Shown here: in pieces, positions 1 to 12,351 of the stretch
How positions within the stretch are numbered: the stretch's first letter is position 1
How the letters are laid out: each line of letters opens with the position of its first letter
DNA from: Archilochus colubris
Lineage: Eukaryota; Chordata; Aves; Apodiformes; Trochilidae
Direction: 5' to 3'
Length of the DNA stretch: 64,000 bases
Assembly: GCA_023079485.1 (NCBI GenBank)
Contig: CM041083.1
Coordinates: 62,377,810 to 62,441,809, forward strand
Program-made: the position numbers and the translations under genes
The notes under the pieces: generated by a model
The model's input: only the letters and a program-made list of their open reading frames with translations
Told to the model about the DNA's origin: nothing
The model's database searches: none

Positions 1-55
1 TGGCCGAGAACACCAGCCACAAGTCCTACCGCCCCCTCTGCGTCCTCACCTTCAA
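1..55 (+). CDS. TMTC1: TMTC1 exon (first visible, 3' end only)
   Basis: This is the 3' end of a coding exon of TMTC1, an ER multi-pass membrane protein of the TMTC O-mannosyltransferase family, whose members have been linked to O-mannosylation of cadherins. Bases 1-2 finish a codon begun upstream. The next 17 codons read AENTSHKSYRPLCVLTF, and the last two bases (AA) start a lysine completed by the next exon. The SHKSYRPLCVLTF segment is the conserved luminal motif just before the second membrane region in TMTC proteins; the form with LCVLTFK best fits TMTC1. The donor is AA|GTAAGT at 56-61, a perfect consensus. The start codon, the first membrane segment and the acidic first-loop motif lie outside the window. 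The very high GC content suggests this exon sits in or just after the promoter CpG island. Confidence 0.9.
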
Positions 56-480
56 GTAAGTGCCCGCCGCCGCCGCCGCAGCCCGGCTTCCTCTTCCTCC
101 TTTGCCGGACCCCTGCCCGGGCGGAGGGAAGCAGCCAGCTCCGGCTGGGGGTCAGGGGGAGCTCCCCCGGGCATCGCCGCCCCCGGTCCCGTATCCTCGG
201 CGTCGTGATTCAGCATTTCTGTCCGGAGCTGTGCGGGACGGGGTGTGCCCCAGGGGGTAAGGGGGGGGCTCCTGCTGCCGCCTGGGCGGTAGCGATCCCG
301 GTGGTATGGAAGTTAGCTGGAGAAGAGGAATGATGAGGAGTCCGCTCCGGCGGGAGCCTGCCGCTCTCCTGGCAAGTGCCCTGCTTCCTTCCCTGGCGGT
401 TCGGGAACAGGTGGCGCCTCTTCCCCAGGCTGTCGGTGGATAAAAGGGAAAACCGAGCGTTTGGGAGGCTCTTCAGACTG
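1..480. promoter_or_regulatory. CpG-rich block, likely 3' part of the TMTC1 promoter CpG island
   Basis: The first few hundred bases are strongly GC-rich with many CpG dinucleotides, including a CCGCCGCCGCCGCCG run at about 65-79. Both properties fall off quickly after about 500-600, after which the sequence is ordinary AT-rich intron. CpG islands of this kind usually span the promoter and first exon of a vertebrate gene. No TATA box or start site can be placed because the transcription start is presumably upstream. The right edge is an estimate by eye. Confidence 0.55.
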
Positions 481-2504
481 AGAAAGGTGTTAAAATTTAA
501 TTCCCTGAGAGCTCCTCCTCTTGCGCATCCCTTTGCTTTCCCTCCAGTACTTTTCTCTGCGGTTGGGTGATCATGCGAGAAACTTCTCTGGTGCAGTTTT
601 GAAGCAGACCCATAGTTGTTCCTACCTTTCTTTTCAAGGCTAAGCGAAGGGGTCTGCCTCAAGGGTACCGCGCCGTTTCTTGCAGCGCGGCTGGCAGCTA
701 CGAGCCTCTCATGTCAGTCACGGAGTTCTCCGCCAGCCTTGTCTGCTTCAGATGTTCCCTGTGTACCGGGCAGAATTGTTGAGGAGGAGTTTCTGTTCTA
801 CAGAAATAAAAGAAGTTGAGGAGAGGCAAAGTAACTGCCAGTTTCCATCTCTAATCCTAGCAGGGAAACCCAGATGCTTCTCTCTCTCTCGATCTACTAA
901 TTATCTACTAATTTGTGCTAGATCAACTTAGTTAAAATTCATACAGCTTGTCGTCCTTCCCATTAGTTTGTGCTGCTCTTATTTATTCTGACGAAGCACG
1001 AATGATGCTGAGTGTTTTACCACACTGTAGCAGTTAAAAATGATAGCGGTCTTTGCAGGGAACTGTGCTGAAGAACTCGGTGTAGCTGGGTGATGCTTAG
1101 CACTAGGGTCCAGTTTCACAGAGGCTCGTTACAAAGCTAAGGCAGGCATAAGGAATACACTGTGCGACAGTGCTAAGTATGAGGTGTTCTGGAACCTCCT
1201 GACTCTGCTAATTGAGTAACTATTTATTAACATACCCGATTTATAAATAACATTTCATGAGCTATCTGAAAATAGCATGTTTCTGTGAAGCAAGAGCAGT
1301 TTCGGGGAATGCAGCAGCCCCTTGGCACCCCCATGGAGCACTTGCTGCGCTTTGGTTGTAAGAATGGGCTTGGAGCCGAGAGCAATCGGTGTCAGCTCCT
1401 GGGGGGAAGCAGGGCTGGGTGGGCACGGAGTGGAATGTTCCCAATAAAGCAAAATACAGTACAGACCCTTGTAAACTAAATTGTTCAGGGCAGATCATGT
1501 GCATTCCCCTTGAAGGGGCTCTTCGCAGGTAGAGCCAGGGCAGGGCTGGCTTTGTGCACGCCGAGTGCCTTCTCCATCGGGTGTCCAGGCAAACTGTTGC
1601 AGTATGGGGGAGTTGTCTGATTAATGTGCTCCTCCAGGGGCAATTTGAGAGGTGAGAGAACCTGCGTGTAACACCACTGCCTGTGCTGCATGCGGTATTG
1701 GTGCTGGACCTAATCTCTTAGCTCAGGTTGCAGGCTTGAGGTTGTGTTAGGCTAGATAGAATCTTAAACTTTAATAACGGAATGGAAACTAGATGCTTTA
1801 ATTGCCATCTATATGGAACTGGTTTTGTCTTTGCTATTTAAAGGGGGGAGGGCTTCTGCATAAGAAAAGGATGATTTGCTGTCCTTTTTGGAAATTCGTG
1901 AGACTAACATTTTGAGCAAGATTTCATCTTCAAGTGCTTAGAATAACCACACAGCTAACACACAGCCTCAAAGGCAGAGTTGTTTGTTCACTGCTTGGCA
2001 CTGCATTTGTAGCAGGGAAGGAATCGTTTCTTTTCCCTGGCTGCAAAGGAAGATTATTTCCACTGCATCCCAATACCCGTCCTGGCCCCCAGTTTCCACA
2101 TTCTTCGCGTTTCGTTTCTATCAGTCGGGGACAAGAGGAAGATGTTAAGTTCTGGGTGGAGTGGATCCTCCAAGCCCAATGCTTCCGAAGAAGCTGCAGG
2201 GGTCTCTTGCCAAGCGATGCTGAGGCTGTGGTTGAGCTGTGCTCTGGCTGCTGGAGCAGCCTGGCTTGCCCAGCAGGAGGTTGCTGGTTGCACTCTGTCC
2301 TCCCCCAGAAGGGGAAAAAAAAATTTACTCCGCTGGATGTTGAAGGCTCGACAGAAATGAATTTCTAAAAGAATGTTAATGAATGTTCTTGTTAAGATTT
2401 TGTCAGAATTTAGTGCATTCACTTAGGGTGCTTGAGAAAGCTGACTGACATGTGATTTGCAGGATCTTGCTAAAGGAGGGAGGTGGGGACCAAACTATTC
2501 TTGT

Positions 2505-2550
2505 CTTTTTTTTTTGTGTGTGTGTGTTTTTTTTTTAATTTATATTTTTA
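2505..2550. repeat. T-rich / (TG)n low-complexity run
   Basis: Two T runs flank a short TG dinucleotide repeat and grade into an AT-rich stretch. This is simple sequence inside intron 1 with no visible function. Confidence 0.8.
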
Positions 2551-3073
2551 ATTGCGCTAGCTAGGTCAAGCCCAAGGTATTTGAATAGTAGCATGATTCT
2601 TTATACCTGCCTGGTGGCTGTGCTTATGTTGCATGGAATTTTCATCTAGAAAGGCTTGTTTTGAGTCTTGCCCTACTCATATTAAAAATCTGGGAGATCT
2701 CCAAGCTGTATGTACAGAACAGATGTGAGGGGCGGGCTGAAATTTGTATTTACAGATGCAGCAGTCTACAGAAACTTTGTCTCAGTCCCTTTTCTGTCCT
2801 TCATGGCTCTGAAAGTAAGAGGAAGGACTCATGATGCCCTGTGGACTCTTCATTAGGCTGATATTCTACATATATGCTATCTATTCTTGAATGACCACAA
2901 TTAAAAAAATTTATCACCTGTCTGTCAAATCTTAAGCAGACATTGCTAAAATTTAGAAAAGGTACTTCAGTGTTCCTCACACATTGGAAATCTTAAATGA
3001 CAGTCCTCATTCCAGCTGACTAATGCTCTAGAGCCAAACAGTGAAAGGAGCTCAAGTATTTCACATTATTCAC

Positions 3074-3094
3074 ACTGGAACTGTCAGTTCCAGT
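3074..3094. repeat. Perfect 10-bp inverted repeat with 1-nt centre
   Basis: ACTGGAACTG at 3074-3083 is the exact reverse complement of CAGTTCCAGT at 3085-3094, with a single T between. This is a near-perfect palindrome of 21 bases in intron 1. It could be a dimeric protein-binding site or chance; nothing nearby decides this. Confidence 0.8.
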
Positions 3095-3383
3095 CAGTGG
3101 GAATGATCGGAAGAAAATGACAGTTGCCTGTGATTCTGGAACTATTAAGCAAAACTTAAATTATTCTCAGAACTGGTGCTTTGTTTTGTGTGGGTTAACA
3201 TCAGAAAGGGAAAAAAGAAGCCTGCTGTTGAATGTGCTGGTGAATTAAATAATGTTTGCTTTGTGTCTTTGAACTTCTCTCACCTTTTCTCCTGACTTCA
3301 ATAAAGTTTTAAAACTAGTCTGTTCCCAAATATTCCTATTTTACACAGTTAACTGTTAGGTGACAGGTCTAGCAAAACTCCTC

Positions 3384-3408
3384 ATTTCAGCTCCACAGGA
3401 GCTGAAAT
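3384..3408. repeat. Perfect 11-bp inverted repeat with 3-nt loop
   Basis: ATTTCAGCTCC at 3384-3394 pairs exactly with GGAGCTGAAAT at 3398-3408 around ACA. The short perfect hairpin lies about 300 bp from a second palindrome at 3074-3094. Its function is unknown. Confidence 0.8.
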
Positions 3409-3615
3409 AGTGGGCAATGGTTTAGCTTAGTCCTTAGGAAAAACTTATTCATGCTGTCTTCTCCATGCTGTTAATTTGACATTTACCTACAGCTGTTGTC
3501 TTCTCCAAGAAGTGATTGAGTATACTTCTTTCTAAAGAAGGTGGCTTTTTGGACTCAGGATATACTAGTTCTTGGTGTCTTCCATATCAAATGTTAAGAT
3601 GAGCAGTGGAGGAAA

Positions 3616-3666
3616 AAAAAATTAAAAACCCCACAAAGAAACAAACAAACAAAACCAAAAACCCCC
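3616..3666. repeat. A/C-rich low-complexity run
   Basis: An adenine-rich stretch interrupted by C runs, with a short (AAAC)n core. Similar A/C-rich tracts recur in this intron near 10.76 and 11.15 kb and in intron 5 near 44.27 and 45.34 kb. Confidence 0.75.
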
Positions 3667-6402
3667 TGCCAGTTCTGTAATTCATTCAGGATTTTATATT
3701 TAAACTGAGTGCTTTCTGTCTTACACCTTGTCTTCACTAACAGAAGTGAAGTGAATAATTTATTCCCTCAGTAGCAGTTAAGTTACTGCTTGGTTCCAGT
3801 GGTTTTGCAAAAATATTTCTCCATTGTTGAAGCAGAAGGTACAATCCTTGGTGCTGTCTCCCTCTCCCTTTTTCTTGTCTGTCAAGTCCCCATTTAGACA
3901 GATTTTCAGCCCAGAAACAACTGGGTGGTGGAGGTTTGATGTAGCCAGCAGCACAACAGAGTTAGCCTGAAGGTGCACAGTGTTAGGAGATGGTGAGAAT
4001 GAAGCCTTTTGAAACCTCCCAGTGCCAAAGTTTAAAAACTCTGAACCAGAAATCAGCCTCCTGGTAGTGGAGTGAAGGCCCTGCCTGCCCCTGCTCTTTG
4101 AGCTTGGGATGGAGGATGCTGCCAAAGCAGAGGCTGGTGAAGGAAGTGCCTCAGGTAATGGCTCACCAGGGACTGGGCAAAAAAAGGATAAGATGGTGGC
4201 AGATTGAGGCCAGGTGGCCATGACAGAGATTCAAGAGGACTCAAGCAGAGAAGAACAGGAGTTTCCTGGTCTTCCTTGAAGAAGGTGGAGGGAGGTTAGT
4301 GTTCACTAGGAAAGTGCTTGGCTCCATGGGATGGGTACAAGGGTGTCCCCTCCAGCAGCTGAGGGGCTCTGGTGGCCCTGGGGGAGGCGAGCTGAGGGAA
4401 ATAAGGGAACTCAGCTCCATCAAAGGGAACTCAGCTCTTCCACAAGAAAAGACATAAATACCCAATTTGTGCACAGACTCATCATACTGGTACTCGGGTT
4501 GGAAAAAAAGAGGGAAAAAGATAAATGTAGAAGTTCAGGCTGTGTTCAGCTGCCGGCTGCAGAAGGGATGACCCACCAGCTTTCCTGCTGAGGCTGCTAA
4601 CCAGGGATGGCTTGGGCACATACATGCCTAAGAAGTAAATGGACTCTTTAGCACTGGTTCAGTATCTTGTGTAGATTCTCAATGTATAGTATAAGGTTAC
4701 CAGTGGCTTTGGATCAAAGTCTTAAGAGACTATGAGCTTGGGTTAAATGTAAATATACAGCCAAACAGAGAATGAATTCAATAATTCACTGCCAACCTTC
4801 TGATCTATCTAGTTGCTTACAGCTGATCTTTCTGTTTTTTCAGCTGTACCAGTGGCATGAGTCTCCTCAAGGACAGGGAGCTTAAAAAAACCAAAAACAA
4901 CCTGGGGAAGAAAAAAGACCTTATATTTTATTTGTTCTTGATTTAATGGTATATTGCAGTTTGACATCACAGGGTAATATCGTAGAGCTATAATGTGTCA
5001 GGTTAAATACACAGTGCATAAGTATTTTCTTTACTCTGTACATCTATACTAGGGCAATATCACAATGTTTAAGATTGTGCCAGTATTTCTCCCATACAGC
5101 TTAGGCTAATATTTCTAGCCCAGCTATAGCAATCACTCTCCATACTGATACTGTGATACCTGCCATTAAATTGATGTAGTACTGGTGTAGCCACAGCAGC
5201 TGAGGTGGAGTTTTTGAAGAGAGGCAGTTGCTTTTATTAGACAAGTTTTGTTATGTTTGGAATATATGCTCATTTTTCTAGGCATATAAGGTTTTCAGCT
5301 GACCCAAAGCAGATACCTTGCTGCCATTTCACATCTGGGAGAGGGTGCCTGTGCCTCAAAGCTTATTTTTTTTTTTCCTAGCTCCAGGTGCACAGAAATC
5401 CTCTCCCTCCCTCTGCAGCACCACCTTGAACATAAATTTCATAGCAGGTGCCTGATGTTTTTTGGTTGTAACTTGGCCAGGATCCAGGGAATGGGCTGGG
5501 AGAAGCTCCCTGCCCAGGGAAGGAGGGAATAGACCCAGATGGGGGTCCCTGTGGTTGTGCTGCTTGTCCCCAGGGATAGGGATGAGGACCTGCCCAGGAG
5601 GAGAGGTGTGTATAAAATGGGCTGGACTTCTGCGTGGTCACAACATTGTCCCTATCCTTAATACTCAATAAAAATCAGTATTGAATTAAAAGCCATTTGT
5701 TTTGGGGGCAGAGTTTACTAAAAGGTCTAGGTAGCTTCTCCTGGAAGACTTGGCTGATGTGAATGCAGCCATACCCATGCTTGCTGCTTGCTTCAGTGGT
5801 GTTTTGTCTCTGTTTTACAATTACCAATTCCTGGGGGTTTTCTTTTATCTGGCATCCTATTTCTCTTGTGCTAATGTCAGCCTTAATTTTCTTTTGTTTT
5901 ATTTTACCTGAAAGGCTCAGCTGTGGACCAAGCTTCTTCCTCACAGGAGCATCCTTGTCAATACTCTTTAGAGTCCATGAAAGTAAAGTGCTCTAGCTGC
6001 TGCTGGTTAGCTAAAGGCATTTCTCTGCATTTACTTGCTCTTTATGACTGCTTTGCTGGGATTTCTCGTTTATTATCTCTAAGATTTAAAGAAAGAAAGA
6101 AAGAAAAAATAATAAAAAAGAGAGACTGTTACTTCTTCACTCACTGTGCCTGGGTGTTTTTAAAAATTTCCCCCTGTGGAAATTAAAATGGCACTTCCTT
6201 CATGGTCTTCAGCTCAAGCTGGACGGTTACCAAACTTGCTTCAGAATTGGTGGAAAACTCTTTTACTCAGTTTGAAATATTGCATTGCTTTTGCTGAGAT
6301 AATATGTAAGAATAATTTTTAAGACAAACTCTCTTTTGTTCAAAAGCTGGGTAGGATGACACCTGTTTTTTCAGTTTGTAAATTGGTATAATCTGGGGTG
6401 GT

Positions 6403-6462
6403 TTTTGTTGTTGTTGTTGTTTTAATTTTATTTTATTTTCATTTTATTATTTTTTTATTCCA
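6403..6462. repeat. (TTG)n followed by (TTTTA)n-like run
   Basis: About five GTT/TTG units are followed by imperfect TTTTA units. This is simple sequence in intron 1. Confidence 0.75.
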
Positions 6463-9400
6463 AGGCTGTTTGCAGAGAGCCACATGAGTGATGCTTTTGG
6501 TATTCTTAACACAGCAACAATCATCCAACCATGCTTTCTAGGATTTCATTAGAAATTTCTGCCCTGGCATATTTGCTGCTTCTAAGGTGCTGCTGCTTCC
6601 TGTTTAATTGTCATTTCTGTTTTCTTTCCATAACCTTACTGGAAAGCAAGAACCTGGTTTGAATGCCAACACTTAGCCAGTGCTCTTGTAAGTGACTGTT
6701 GTGCTCTAAGCGATTGCTATAGCTTGGGCATTGATAGTACACGGCCTCCCTCTTCTCCCCCATCCCTGTTAGAGCAAACCAGGTAACTAACTATTTAAGC
6801 CTTATTGTCCATTTAATTCTGAGGCACTGTGCTGTGCTATTAAAAGATAATCCAGCACAAAGTGCTGCTGCATCGTGGTGGAAACCTTGCTCTGCTTATG
6901 CTGGCTGTTGCATGGACAGTGCTGCAAAGGCTTCTTATTTTCTTTTTATGGCTGCAGGTTTTTCATTAATCTTTAAGCTGTTTCCACACAGATCATTTAA
7001 GCATTATTGCCACCGAAGCAGCTGCACCATTTTTTGGAGTACAAGTGTTCATTTTCCTGGCATGCAGTAGATGCATCTGTGGAGTTTATAAGGAGATTCC
7101 ACTGTGCACTGAAATCAGGCATCAGTTTGCATAAAGTTTGTCATTTGTGTTGCACAATTCCAAAAGGACAGGAAGATCACAGGAAACTTAATCCATCGTT
7201 GTATGTTAGATTAATTTGTATAAATCTGCATGGGAGCCTTCCTCTATAAAAACTGTGGGGGTTTTATTAGGTGTAGGATGCTCTGAGACTTTCCATTAAG
7301 TGTTATTCACTATAACAAATTACCATTATTATCATGTTCTTTCTATTTCATACCATGTTGTGGGTTTTGTTAGTCTTTTGAAAATAATAAAACAGATTAA
7401 ACTAAACAAGAGCTGCTCAGGGATAATAAGAGAGTCTATAAAAAGAGAAACTCTCCAATTATGGTTTACAATATTATTAAATCGTAAGAGGCCTTAAAAA
7501 AGGTTGAATGAGTCTTCGTCTGTACAAGTGGATAAAAAGCACTATGTTAGAGCCCAGGGGTGCTGGTGATTATATTCTGTGACTGGGTATGTGTTAGATT
7601 TGTCTGCAAGCCCATGTTCTTACAGCACAGACCCATTTGGTACTGGATTTGCTGAGCCCCCCTTGATTTCCAGGCCCAGTATGGGGAATTGCTTACCCAA
7701 GGAGAAGTGTTCCTGGCTGAGGTGTGTCTACAGGAGCTCTGGCTTAAGGGTAATGGTTAACAGGGGGTGCTGGTAGATGTTGTTTTTTCTTTTTAAGAGC
7801 AAGAATGATTTGTTTTCTTCTTTAGAGCTTTTTTTACAAGCTCTACTTAGTGGATCTTAAGCAGCTTGTGCCTGTGGAAGTGCCTTTCTGAGAAAAGAGA
7901 AATGAAATTCCTTTTTCTAGAGTGAAAGGAGGAAGTGGGAAAAAATGCTGTTCCTGGAAAATATCCATTAGCCCTGACAAAATCAATGAATTTCTGTGTT
8001 GGGACATATACCTCTTACTTTGGCATGGCTGCTGCTTGGGCATGCAATTCTGGCAGCGCTCTGCCTTGGGTGTGACGTGCTGGAGCACAGGCACTGCAAT
8101 GCTTGGGCACAAAGAGCAGTGTTGGGGCAAAAATCTTTGCTTCGAAAACATGTTTCAGTGCTCCTTCTGTGCACACCCCTCTAATGGGGCATGTGATCGA
8201 TGCTGTGATTTCTGTAGTGTTTTTATTTTGGTGGTAGCTTAGGTGATGCTGATAAGCTCTATTAGAAGATAGTTGTGTGACAGTGCTTTCCAGTATCAAG
8301 GGGCTGATTGCTTGCTCTTCGTTTCCCCAGGGTCTTTTGAAGGCTTTTGCATTTGAACTACCATTTACCATATCCTGGGAGGCTTAGCACATTCTTTTCC
8401 TCCAGGGGCTCTTTCAGCAGAGGTGTTGAAGCAATGCAAACCCCTTCTATTCTGAGTGTTTTGCAGGCTGCTCCCCTGAGGAAAGATCTTGTCTGAGATG
8501 GTGGTGTGTCTCCTCTTTCAAGTGTCTCCATTCCTGAGAATGTGGTCACTTGCTTTATTCAGCCTGGAATCTTTAGAATATTATTTGCTAACACCTCTGT
8601 GGCTTGACAAGCAGTCTGTTCAAAAAGCCTGGCCTGCCCAAAGCATCTGCCCTCCTAGCCATGTGCTTTACCAAGGCTTTAACACATATCCTACAAATTG
8701 TGCTTTACTTCAGAGAGATGTTATGATCTCCATGCAGAACTGGCTAAGGTCTTCTAGCCCACACAACGCTGCAAATTAGAAATGATGTAGTAGTGGTGTT
8801 TTTTGGGCATGCAACTTAAAAATGGAAGGATTTTCCCAATTTGGGAGCCAGTTTAGATATGGAAATGTAAGGACAAACCTCCCGTGACAGACTACAGCTA
8901 GAGCCTTTGTTCATGAACATCATGTTGGAGAAACACCACTTCTTACTCAGTTTTCAGATTTCTGTGTTACCTTCTTTGTGTGCCTAGCTGGATGCCATGT
9001 AAAATTGTGACACAACTCCATGATAATACTGCTGTAACCAAAGACAAGATTGAATTTCTGTAAGTGTATTAAAGATTAACAAGTGAGAAATTATTTTGAT
9101 GATTCACATGCCCCCTGCCACTCCCTTGCCCAGGAATTGCTCTGTGGTGGAACAAATCTGTCTTTCCATAGTAGGCTGCCTTTTTTCCCCCCTGGGTTGA
9201 TGAATGTGCTGGGGAATTTTGCAAAGTTTTTGTGATTTAAATTAGAACTAGTATTTCAAAATCATTCTGCTGGGATTGTTTCAGGACAAAAGAATGTTTC
9301 CTTCATTGCAGTGTGGCCTAATTTCTTATGACAAAGAGCTTTAGCAGCAGAAAAACACTGGTGTGAATATAGCACCTGCACACATTCATGTTTAGTGTTC

Positions 9401-10070
9401 ATGGACCACCAAAAGCAGTATTAAAAATGTATGCCAAGGCATGCTTGCAGTCTGAGTTTGCTGTTTAATGGAAGAATGATCTGAATACCATGGTGGTGTT
9501 ATGTTTGTAAACAAACAGTACACAGGGGAATAGCCAAGCAGTGAGGCTGATGCTTTTACATAACTATTTTCAATAACTTACATCAGATAATTTGCAGCTT
9601 ACAAGCCTTTTTGCTGTGATGTTTGCCTGAAGAAGTGGTATGATGAGCACAACCTGCCTTTGAGGAAGGTGTCCTGATGGGGGCAGGAAGATTTATCCTC
9701 TACAAGGTTTAGAATTATTCTGACAATAAACCTGTTTTTCAGGTTGGGAAGTGGTCAGACATGATCATAGAATCATGAGATTGTTTTCAAGAATGTTGTC
9801 AGATGTTGTGGTTTCAGTAATCGGTCCTCACATTGAGAATCTCTCACATTTTTGTGCATCATTTTGTATGATCTGATGGCCTGAGCACTTGATGTCTTTA
9901 CTGCCTTCACCTGCCTGCACCAGCTTTCTCCAGAAATCAGGTTGCCAGAGCACACATTTGAGGTGGAGCAGTGGTGACAACTGTGCTCCATCTGGCTAAT
10001 TTACAGCCAGAAATTATTCGTTTGTATTAAGAGCATGCCATGCGGGGGTCCCCTGCCATTGCACACATAA

Positions 10071-10550
10071 AATCATCAAAGAATCACAGAATGGTTTGGA
10101 CCTTTAGATCATCTAATTCCAATCCCCCCTGCCATGGGCAGGGACACCTCCCACTAGATCAGGTTGCTGAAAGCCCCATCCAGCCTGGCCTTGAACACCC
10201 CTCCAGGGAAGGAGGAGCCACAGCTTCCCTGGGCAACCTGTGCCAGTGTCACACCACCCTCAGAACAAAGAATCTCTTTCTAATATCTAATCTAAATCTA
10301 CCCTCTTCCAGGTTCAAGCCATTCCCCCTTGTCCTATCACTGCATGACCTTGTAAAATGTCCTTCCCCAGCTTTTCTGTGGGCTCTTCAGGTACTGGAAG
10401 GCTGCTATAATATCTCCCTTGAGCCTTCTCTTCTCCAGGCTGGACAACCCCAACTCTCTAAGCCTGTCCTTGTAGCAGAAGTGCTCCAGCCCTCTGATCA
10501 TTTTCGTGGCCCACCTGCAGATGACTCTGAGTGGGACCTTCAGTTCCATT
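10071..10550 (-). mobile_element. CR1 LINE, 5'-truncated 3' end, minus strand
   Basis: Read on the minus strand, this is the C-terminal part of CR1 ORF2 followed by its short 3' untranslated region. The frame at 10337-10549 includes TKMIRGLEH and [18 protein letters not shown], a stretch seen in most bird CR1 reverse-transcriptase proteins. The 3' end lies at the low-coordinate side, where the + strand reads AAAGAATCACAGAATGG, the reverse complement of the usual ATTCTGTGATTCTTT terminus. The frame breaks after the LKSPQKSWG region, so the copy is dead. CR1 copies are usually 5'-truncated like this one. The 5' boundary near 10550 is approximate. Confidence 0.92.
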
Positions 10551-10756
10551 GGTGCAGGGTGCCCTGTGCTGCCCTTTGTTTCCTGCAGTGCACCAAAATC
10601 AAGACTTGGGTCTAGGGACTCTGGAGAGTATTTACAGCTGAAGCTCTGGCTGGGTGTCTGCTGCTGCTATTTGCTGTGGCTTGTCATTCTGTGCTGCCTG
10701 AAATGAGGGCAACTGATATATGCTGCTGCCCTGAAGTGACCTGCAGGAGAAGTGGG

Positions 10757-10831
10757 GAAAAAAACCCAACTCCCTCCCCCTCACCCCCCAAGAAAAACCA
10801 ACAAAAAACAAAGAAAGAAAAGAAAAAAAAT
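10757..10831. repeat. C-run cluster and A-rich tract (minus-strand G-quadruplex motif)
   Basis: C runs at 10765-10767, 10772-10774, 10776-10780 and 10784-10789 are separated by 4, 1 and 3 bases. The minus strand therefore carries four G tracts of at least three with loops no longer than four, the standard G-quadruplex pattern. An A-rich tract with AAAG units follows. Confidence 0.75.
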
Positions 10832-11149
10832 CTCTTGTATCTTTGAATTACACAGACTGATGTCTTGTCAAAATGTAACTGCATCAACCCCTACTTCAAA
10901 GGGAAAGGTCAAGTCATGCTAAAATCTCACTCTAAGTCTCTGGGTTTTGGCTGTTGCTTTCACAAACACTGCAGTGGGAGTAGAACAGGAATGCACAAGT
11001 AAGACTCCTGGTCTGGTAAAGTTAGATTGGCCTGGAAAATGCAGCCTAGGACAGGATTCTGTTGCTTATGAGTAAGGAATGTGGAGAGTATTTATAAAAA
11101 GCATATGTTGTCTGGCCCTTAGAGAAACACCACGCCTCCTCTGTCTTAC

Positions 11150-11192
11150 GGAAAAAAAAAAAAACCAAAAAAACCCCAAAAACCCCACACAA
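11150..11192. repeat. A-rich run with C4 blocks
   Basis: A 13-A run is followed by adenine stretches broken by CC and CCCC blocks. This is low-complexity DNA in intron 1 with no coding meaning. Confidence 0.75.
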
Positions 11193-12351
11193 ATAAGGAT
11201 CTTTGCATAGTAGCAATGAGTTGGTGGCTTTGCTGTTGCATCATGTATGTCATGGGAGAGCTGGAGTCTGTTAGTAACAACAGGAAGGATTATTGGCCCC
11301 TTAGCATGTTTACAGTGGCACGCAAAATATTTAGATTGAGTCATCTTTTCATTGGGTGTCTTGTCAGGTTTTTTTAAACATTTTTCCTTTACCATTAGTG
11401 CTTCCAAATTCCTTGTGCATATGTGGAGTCTTCCATAGATAAGAGACACCATGTGTATATATGCGTGTATATATATTTGTCCAAATGTACAGATGCAGTT
11501 AATTCTAAAGAGAACTGAGTTATCCTCAACTTCATGTAAGGCAAAGCCTGTCAGCAGCTGTTAAGCAAGCTGACTGTAAAAACAGTGACCAGAAAAATGT
11601 GTTCATACACGCTGTCAAACAAATGTTGTAACAGCTTGTTTTATTTTTTTATGATCGACACAAATAATGAACCCTAATTGTCTCACTGAGTCTTAGGTGA
11701 TCTTGGCTAACTTGTCCTTACCATCAATGTCCTTATAAAAATGATGTTAACTATTGGACAAGCTTCTTAGCGTAGTCCTGCTGTCACTAAAGGGTTTAAA
11801 TAAATGCCTAACCTGCAGTATGTGAAAACACTTTGACAGTTAAATGGGAATAAATGCACTTCTAATGCCAAGCAGATGCTCCAGCGCCTTACAGAGTCCT
11901 TGTCTTGGCTGCTCTCAAGAAAAAGCATCTACTCCATAGTAGCAAATAACTACCCATATTGTAAAGCTGCCACGTGGCTGAGACAACCACAGAAGGTGCC
12001 AAGAGGGAAATGGGACAAGTGCTGTGCTTCTGGTGTTGGACTGTGTCATTTGCTTCTGAGGGAGCACGGGCATTCAGCAGACTGTGCTGGCAAGGCACAA
12101 CCCCCTCCCATCTCAGTGTCAAGAAGGCTGCCAAGTTTAGCTGTGTATTTTAAAAATTGGGGAAGTGGTTTCTCTTAATCTGATAAACCAGAAGGGATTT
12201 TCACTAATTAGTTGAATAGCACATACATTAGAAGACTGCAAATCAGGCAAAAAAAAAAAACAACACAATTTATAGTATTTGAAAGATGTTCTGCTATTGC
12301 AAGACCTCTCCAGTCTAGTAATGTCTCTTTTTTTTTTTTTTCCCCTTACAG

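Larger units (their letters stand above)
56..12351 (+). other. TMTC1: TMTC1 intron 1 (numbered from the first visible exon)
   Basis: This is a 12.3-kb intron bounded by GTAAGT at 56 and a long T-rich tract ending TTACAG at 12351. It holds the tail of the CpG island, a minus-strand CR1 3' piece at about 10.07-10.55 kb, simple-sequence runs (T/TG near 2.5 kb, A/C-rich near 3.62 and 11.15 kb, TTG/TTTTA near 6.4 kb), small perfect inverted repeats near 3.08 and 3.39 kb, and a C-run cluster at 10.76 kb. The open frames here are short, lack domain-like sequence and do not join to any splice pattern I recognise. I see no other gene. Confidence 0.85.

Noticed and set aside
7980..8170. Cys/Trp/Gly-rich frame with repeated TTGGGCA motifs, suggesting a small cysteine-rich protein
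   Set aside because: No signal peptide, no regular cysteine spacing, frames open on both strands and only loose repetition; most likely chance.
9765..9781. ATCATAGAATCATGAG, resembling a CR1 3' terminus on the minus strand
   Set aside because: Only the terminal motif is present without any CR1 body after it, so it cannot be supported.
10040..10615. 191-codon plus-strand frame
   Set aside because: It is the antisense shadow of the minus-strand CR1 copy.
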